Assembly: GCA_036763105.1 (NCBI GenBank)
Contig: JBAIYS010000004.1
Coordinates: 1-64,000, forward strand
DNA: 64,000 nucleotides
Source: Peptococcaceae bacterium 1198_IL3148
GTDB taxonomy: Bacteria > Bacillota > Desulfotomaculia > Desulfotomaculales > Desulfohalotomaculaceae
Reading direction: 5' to 3'
This document shows, piece by piece, positions 61,468 to 64,000 of the stretch; the stretch's first letter is position 1; each line of letters opens with the position of its first letter. A model generated the notes under the pieces. It worked only from the letters and a program-made list of their open reading frames with translations, did not search any database and was not told the DNA's origin. The position numbers were made by a program, and so were the translations under genes.

Positions 61468-62166
61468 TTACATAATCTCCTTCATCCAATCCACCAAATT
61501 TTTACCATAGGTGCTGCGAATATCATCAACTTCAGCCATCCCTTTTACATGACCATCATGAATAGCCACCACTATGTCTAATATAGGTTCAACTTCAGCT
61601 ATCTCATGGGTAGTCATTACAACGGTCTGTTTATCCAAATCTAAATAAGAAATTAGCGATTTAATGATTGAATCCCGCACCAAAGGGTCCAATCCCGACA
61701 GAGGCTCATCCATTAAGATTAACGGTACATTTCTTGACAATACTAAAATAATTTTTAACCGACCACGATTACCCTTGGATAAACTTTTAACTTTTTTATT
61801 GGCATCTAATTGCATAAATTTGAGCATTTCGTTGGCTTTAGCTATATCAAAGTCAGTAAACATGCCGGCGTAATACTGGATGGTTTCTGCCACTGTGTAA
61901 AAGTTGTAAAGTACGTCTAGTTCAGATAGGTAGGCCACGTCTGACGCGATCATTCTATTAGCTTTTTTGCCCATCACCTTCACTTGGCCCTTGGTGGGAT
62001 GGGAAAGTCCGGTAATTAGCTTTAACATCGTTGATTTACCACTGCCATTAGGGCCCACTAGGCCAATAATTTTACCACTGGGTAAGTTAATGCTGACGTT
62101 ATCTAAAGCCAACTGGCGTGAGTATTTCTTAGTGACATTATTTAATTCTACAATATGTTCAGACAT
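61468..62166 (-). CDS. ABC transporter ATP-binding protein (YtrB-like)
   Basis: A 232-residue ATPase. Walker A is GPNGSGKST (about 34-42), the signature is SLSKGNRGRL (a variant LSGGQ), and Walker B is PLILMDEPLSGLDPLVRD. An ATG at 62166 behind AAAGAGGTG is chosen instead of an extension to 62211 that would overlap the GntR gene. It is the third gene of a permease-GntR-ATPase operon and should power the membrane partner. The exported substrate is unknown; YtrB-like systems respond to cell-wall antibiotics. Confidence 0.88.
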   Translation of the reverse strand: MSEHIVELNNVTKKYSRQLALDNVSINLPSGKIIGLVGPNGSGKSTMLKLITGLSHPTKGQVKVMGKKANRMIASDVAYLSELDVLYNFYTVAETIQYYAGMFTDFDIAKANEMLKFMQLDANKKVKSLSKGNRGRLKIILVLSRNVPLILMDEPLSGLDPLVRDSIIKSLISYLDLDKQTVVMTTHEIAEVEPILDIVVAIHDGHVKGMAEVDDIRSTYGKNLVDWMKEIM

Positions 62167-62182
62167 CTTTAGGCACCTCTTT

Positions 62183-62548
62183 CTAATTTTGTTCAAGGGC
62201 TTTGCGCACACCGGCCACTATTTCCGTCGGTGTAAAGCCCATTTCCTTCATATCGGTTATAAAGTTGTTAATTTGTTCCTTCATTAATTCTTCGCGCAAT
62301 TGCTTTAACCGTTCTTCATTTTCAGTGATAAAAGTACCCAATCCCCGACGGGTTTCAGCCACAGACATCCTCTCTAATTCCGCGTAAACCCGTTGGGCGG
62401 TGTTGGGGTTGACGCCCATTTGAACCGCCAGTTCTCGCACCGATGGCAGTTTATCCCCTGCCCCCATCTCACCACGGGTTATTTGATGGCAAAGGCGTTG
62501 GATAATTTGCAGATATATTGGTTGAGTGGTATTAAATGGTTGACTCAT
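62183..62548 (-). CDS. GntR-family (YtrA-type) transcriptional repressor
   Basis: A 121-residue regulator with a winged HTH (QPIYLQIIQRLCHQITRGE, then GDKLPSVRELAVQMGVNPNT and RGLGTFI) and a short helical C-terminus of about 40 residues. The small size and linkage to an ABC ATPase and permease match the YtrA subgroup, which represses its own ABC operon and is relieved by cell-envelope stress. GAGGTGTAG precedes the ATG. A matching operator candidate lies upstream of the operon at 63356-63395. Confidence 0.9.
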   Translation of the reverse strand: MSQPFNTTQPIYLQIIQRLCHQITRGEMGAGDKLPSVRELAVQMGVNPNTAQRVYAELERMSVAETRRGLGTFITENEERLKQLREELMKEQINNFITDMKEMGFTPTEIVAGVRKALEQN

Positions 62549-62551
62549 TGA

Positions 62552-63337
62552 CTACACCTCAACTTTGTTGTCCAGTAGCCATGCGGATAGGGCATACACA
62601 GCAATGGTTACAACAACTGCAAAGACAATTTGTCCAGTATAAATAGGTACCCCATTAAAAAGGTGAGCTTCCGCTGGCATCAATTGGCCTAGGGTGCGAA
62701 TCGGTATGGTAAATGCCCCCCATTCAGTCAGCATTTGAAATAGTATTGATTCCTGAAATTTGGCCATGCCCCAGGTGGCGATAATGAAAACTGCTATACC
62801 GGCCAACCATTTGAGACGTCCCAGTATATTGCGGGCGGTGGCGGTTGCCACTGCGATCAATGTCGCCCAGGACGACATGTAGATGCTGATGGCAATGACA
62901 CCCAAAGCCACATAGGCACCAACCTCAGTAATAAACATAAATGCCGTTTGTTTATCTACACCTGCCGGTGTTAGGTTATCAATACTGAACAGAGCCCAAT
63001 AAATAAAGGCAGCCTCTATCAATAATAACAGGGCTGTTGCCATTATGCTGACAATCAACTTGGCTGAGATTAGCATCCAAGCCGGTTGGGGGCAATGAAG
63101 CCAAAGGTTGGGCGTGTGTTTTAATTCTTGGTCTACGCTGTACAACATAAAACCGGCTGGTAAAAATGCTGCAACCCATAATGACAGCACTACTGGGGCC
63201 AAAATAACTGCAACACTATGTTTTTGTGATAGGTACATCAACCAAAGTCCAATGATGATTAGCGCTCCCAATGTCACCAACAGAGAAGCTCTAGTCATGC
63301 GGAATTCCTTTTTGATTAAATTTAACCACGCATCCAT
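62552..63337 (-). CDS. ABC transporter permease (YtrC/D-like)
   Basis: A 261-residue polytopic membrane protein with six hydrophobic segments (about 16-40, 45-65, 95-120, 135-160, 172-192 and 230-255). It starts MDAWLNLIKKEFRMTR, a typical ABC-2 permease N-terminus. It is the first gene of the operon, directly upstream of the GntR gene (three bases). The transport substrate is unknown. GGGGGAAT precedes the ATG. Confidence 0.78.
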   Translation of the reverse strand: MDAWLNLIKKEFRMTRASLLVTLGALIIIGLWLMYLSQKHSVAVILAPVVLSLWVAAFLPAGFMLYSVDQELKHTPNLWLHCPQPAWMLISAKLIVSIMATALLLLIEAAFIYWALFSIDNLTPAGVDKQTAFMFITEVGAYVALGVIAISIYMSSWATLIAVATATARNILGRLKWLAGIAVFIIATWGMAKFQESILFQMLTEWGAFTIPIRTLGQLMPAEAHLFNGVPIYTGQIVFAVVVTIAVYALSAWLLDNKVEV

Positions 63338-63355
63338 GTAATAAATTCCCCCTAC

Positions 63356-63395
63356 AGTGTATTATTGTATCAGTGTTATAGTCAAATAGTACACT
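63356..63395. promoter_or_regulatory. YtrA-like operator candidate
   Basis: AGTGTA at 63356-63361, AGTGTT at 63372-63377 and TACACT at 63390-63395 form inverted half-sites; the second and third are 12 bp apart. The region lies just upstream of the permease-GntR-ATPase operon and divergent to spoIIIAA. From memory, the Bacillus YtrA operator is an AGTGTA...TACACT inverted repeat with about 13 bp between. The match is close but inferred. Confidence 0.5.
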
Positions 63396-63489
63396 ACGAT
63401 TACAAAGCTGTCAACACCGGGTTTGCTAAATAATATGGGAATATTTTACTTGCTGTAGCCATAAATATATACCTGAGGAGGGAAGCCCT

Positions 63490-64000
63490 ATGTGCGCAAT
63501 TAGTACCGCTTTATCTACAATTAGGAAATCCCAACTAAACCAAATAAGTGGTTCAGTGTCTGGGGCGCTGGCTGTATTGCCAGTACACCTGCGCTCAGCG
63601 ATCCAACGGTTGCCGGAGGTATTGTTAAATCAATTGGAAGAAATTCGTTTGCGGCAGGGCAGACCAATGATGTTAGGGTTTCATAACCAAGATTGCTTTT
63701 TAAATCATCAAGGTGCATTAACCACAAACCATGAAGAGGGTTATTTGATCAACGAGGACGATATTAATCGTACCACTCAATTGGTCAGTAATTCTTCAAT
63801 ATACGCGCTGGAGGAAGAACTGAAAAACGGTTATATTACGCTACCGGGTGGTCACCGGGTGGGTATTACCGGCCGGGTGGTTTCAGAACGGGGACAAGTA
63901 AAAACCCTTAAATACCTCACTGGATTTAACATCAGGGTGTCTCGCCAGGTGCTGGGTGCCGCTGATAAATTAATTAAACATTTAATTTCCCCCAAGGGTA
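63490..64000 (+). CDS. spoIIIAA: Stage III sporulation protein AA (partial)
   Basis: The first 170 codons of SpoIIIAA, truncated by the window edge. It is an ATPase of the SpoIIIA-SpoIIQ channel linking mother cell and forespore and is related to type II secretion ATPases. LPEVLLNQLEEIRLRQGRPM (about 44-63) and the YALEEELKNGYITLPGGHRV and GITGRVV segments are the family's opening signature. The Walker motifs should lie just beyond the window. GAGGAGGG precedes the ATG. The rest of the spoIIIA operon is expected outside. Confidence 0.95.
   Translation, partial: MCAISTALSTIRKSQLNQISGSVSGALAVLPVHLRSAIQRLPEVLLNQLEEIRLRQGRPMMLGFHNQDCFLNHQGALTTNHEEGYLINEDDINRTTQLVSNSSIYALEEELKNGYITLPGGHRVGITGRVVSERGQVKTLKYLTGFNIRVSRQVLGAADKLIKHLISPKG

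Overview
The window looks like a chromosomal segment of a low-GC, anaerobic, endospore-forming Firmicute, most likely a Clostridia-class, Peptococcaceae/Desulfotomaculum-like bacterium. The evidence is an aroQ - Xaa-Pro peptidase - efp block followed 5 kb later by spoIIIAA (running off the right edge), a spore SASP gene, a pro-sigma-K-like fragment, a YabG-like fragment, S-layer-homology proteins, desulfoferrodoxin, a CoA-disulfide-reductase/rhodanese fusion, and widespread TTG/GTG starts behind strong AGGAGG sites. The genus is inferred, not proven.

Layout. 1-1.7 kb is accessory: the edge of a probable IS256-like element, an AraC/GyrI regulator and a TetR C-terminal remnant. 1.7-7.6 kb holds a cupin/DUF2935 pair, a TauE-type exporter, a compositionally distinct trmO, desulfoferrodoxin, a lipoprotein and a TraB-family membrane protein. 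7.7-17.1 kb is a complete type I-C CRISPR-Cas locus (cas3-cas5c-cas8c-cas7c-cas4-cas1-cas2). Cas8c contains a strong internal start for Cas11c, and a leader is followed by 22 intact 32-bp repeats plus one truncated terminal repeat. 17.1-20.7 kb has a MocR regulator divergent from azlCD and an orphan BlaR1-type sensor-domain protein. 20.7-30.7 kb carries housekeeping genes (RsmF-like methyltransferase, DUF1992, PlsC, YkgJ, Na/Pi cotransporter), a tiny ORF with a duplicated WYPIQTL motif, and two divergent SLH proteins. 30.7-34.3 kb has a P-loop GTPase and a SAM-I-riboswitch-controlled metNIQ operon. 34.4-42 kb carries mltG, a U32 peptidase, a class B PBP, a triple-HTH regulator, thioredoxin, small DUF proteins, the sigma-K-like fragment and an iron alcohol dehydrogenase. 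42.1-52.5 kb is a long unidirectional run: mobA, yqeG, aroE, aroK, then a type IV pilus cluster (prepilin peptidase, pilT, pilC, prepilins, pilMNO) without pilB. 52.5-64 kb contains tldD and tldE separated by two small genes, aroQ-pepQ-efp, a CD1247-type zinc-ribbon protein, the CoADR-rhodanese, a SASP, a YtrA-like ABC operon and spoIIIAA.

How it works together. The cas operon reads toward its array, so interference, adaptation and crRNA supply form one co-oriented module. The metNIQ genes form a methionine-uptake unit switched off by SAM. The pilus genes encode retraction ATPase, platform, prepilins and inner-membrane assembly proteins, but extension would need a PilB from elsewhere. The most unusual signals are the WYPIQTL-repeat peptide, the region-2-only sigma-K-like protein, the orphan YabG-like and BlaR1-like domains, and the internal Cas11c start. 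No wholly new multi-gene system is evident.
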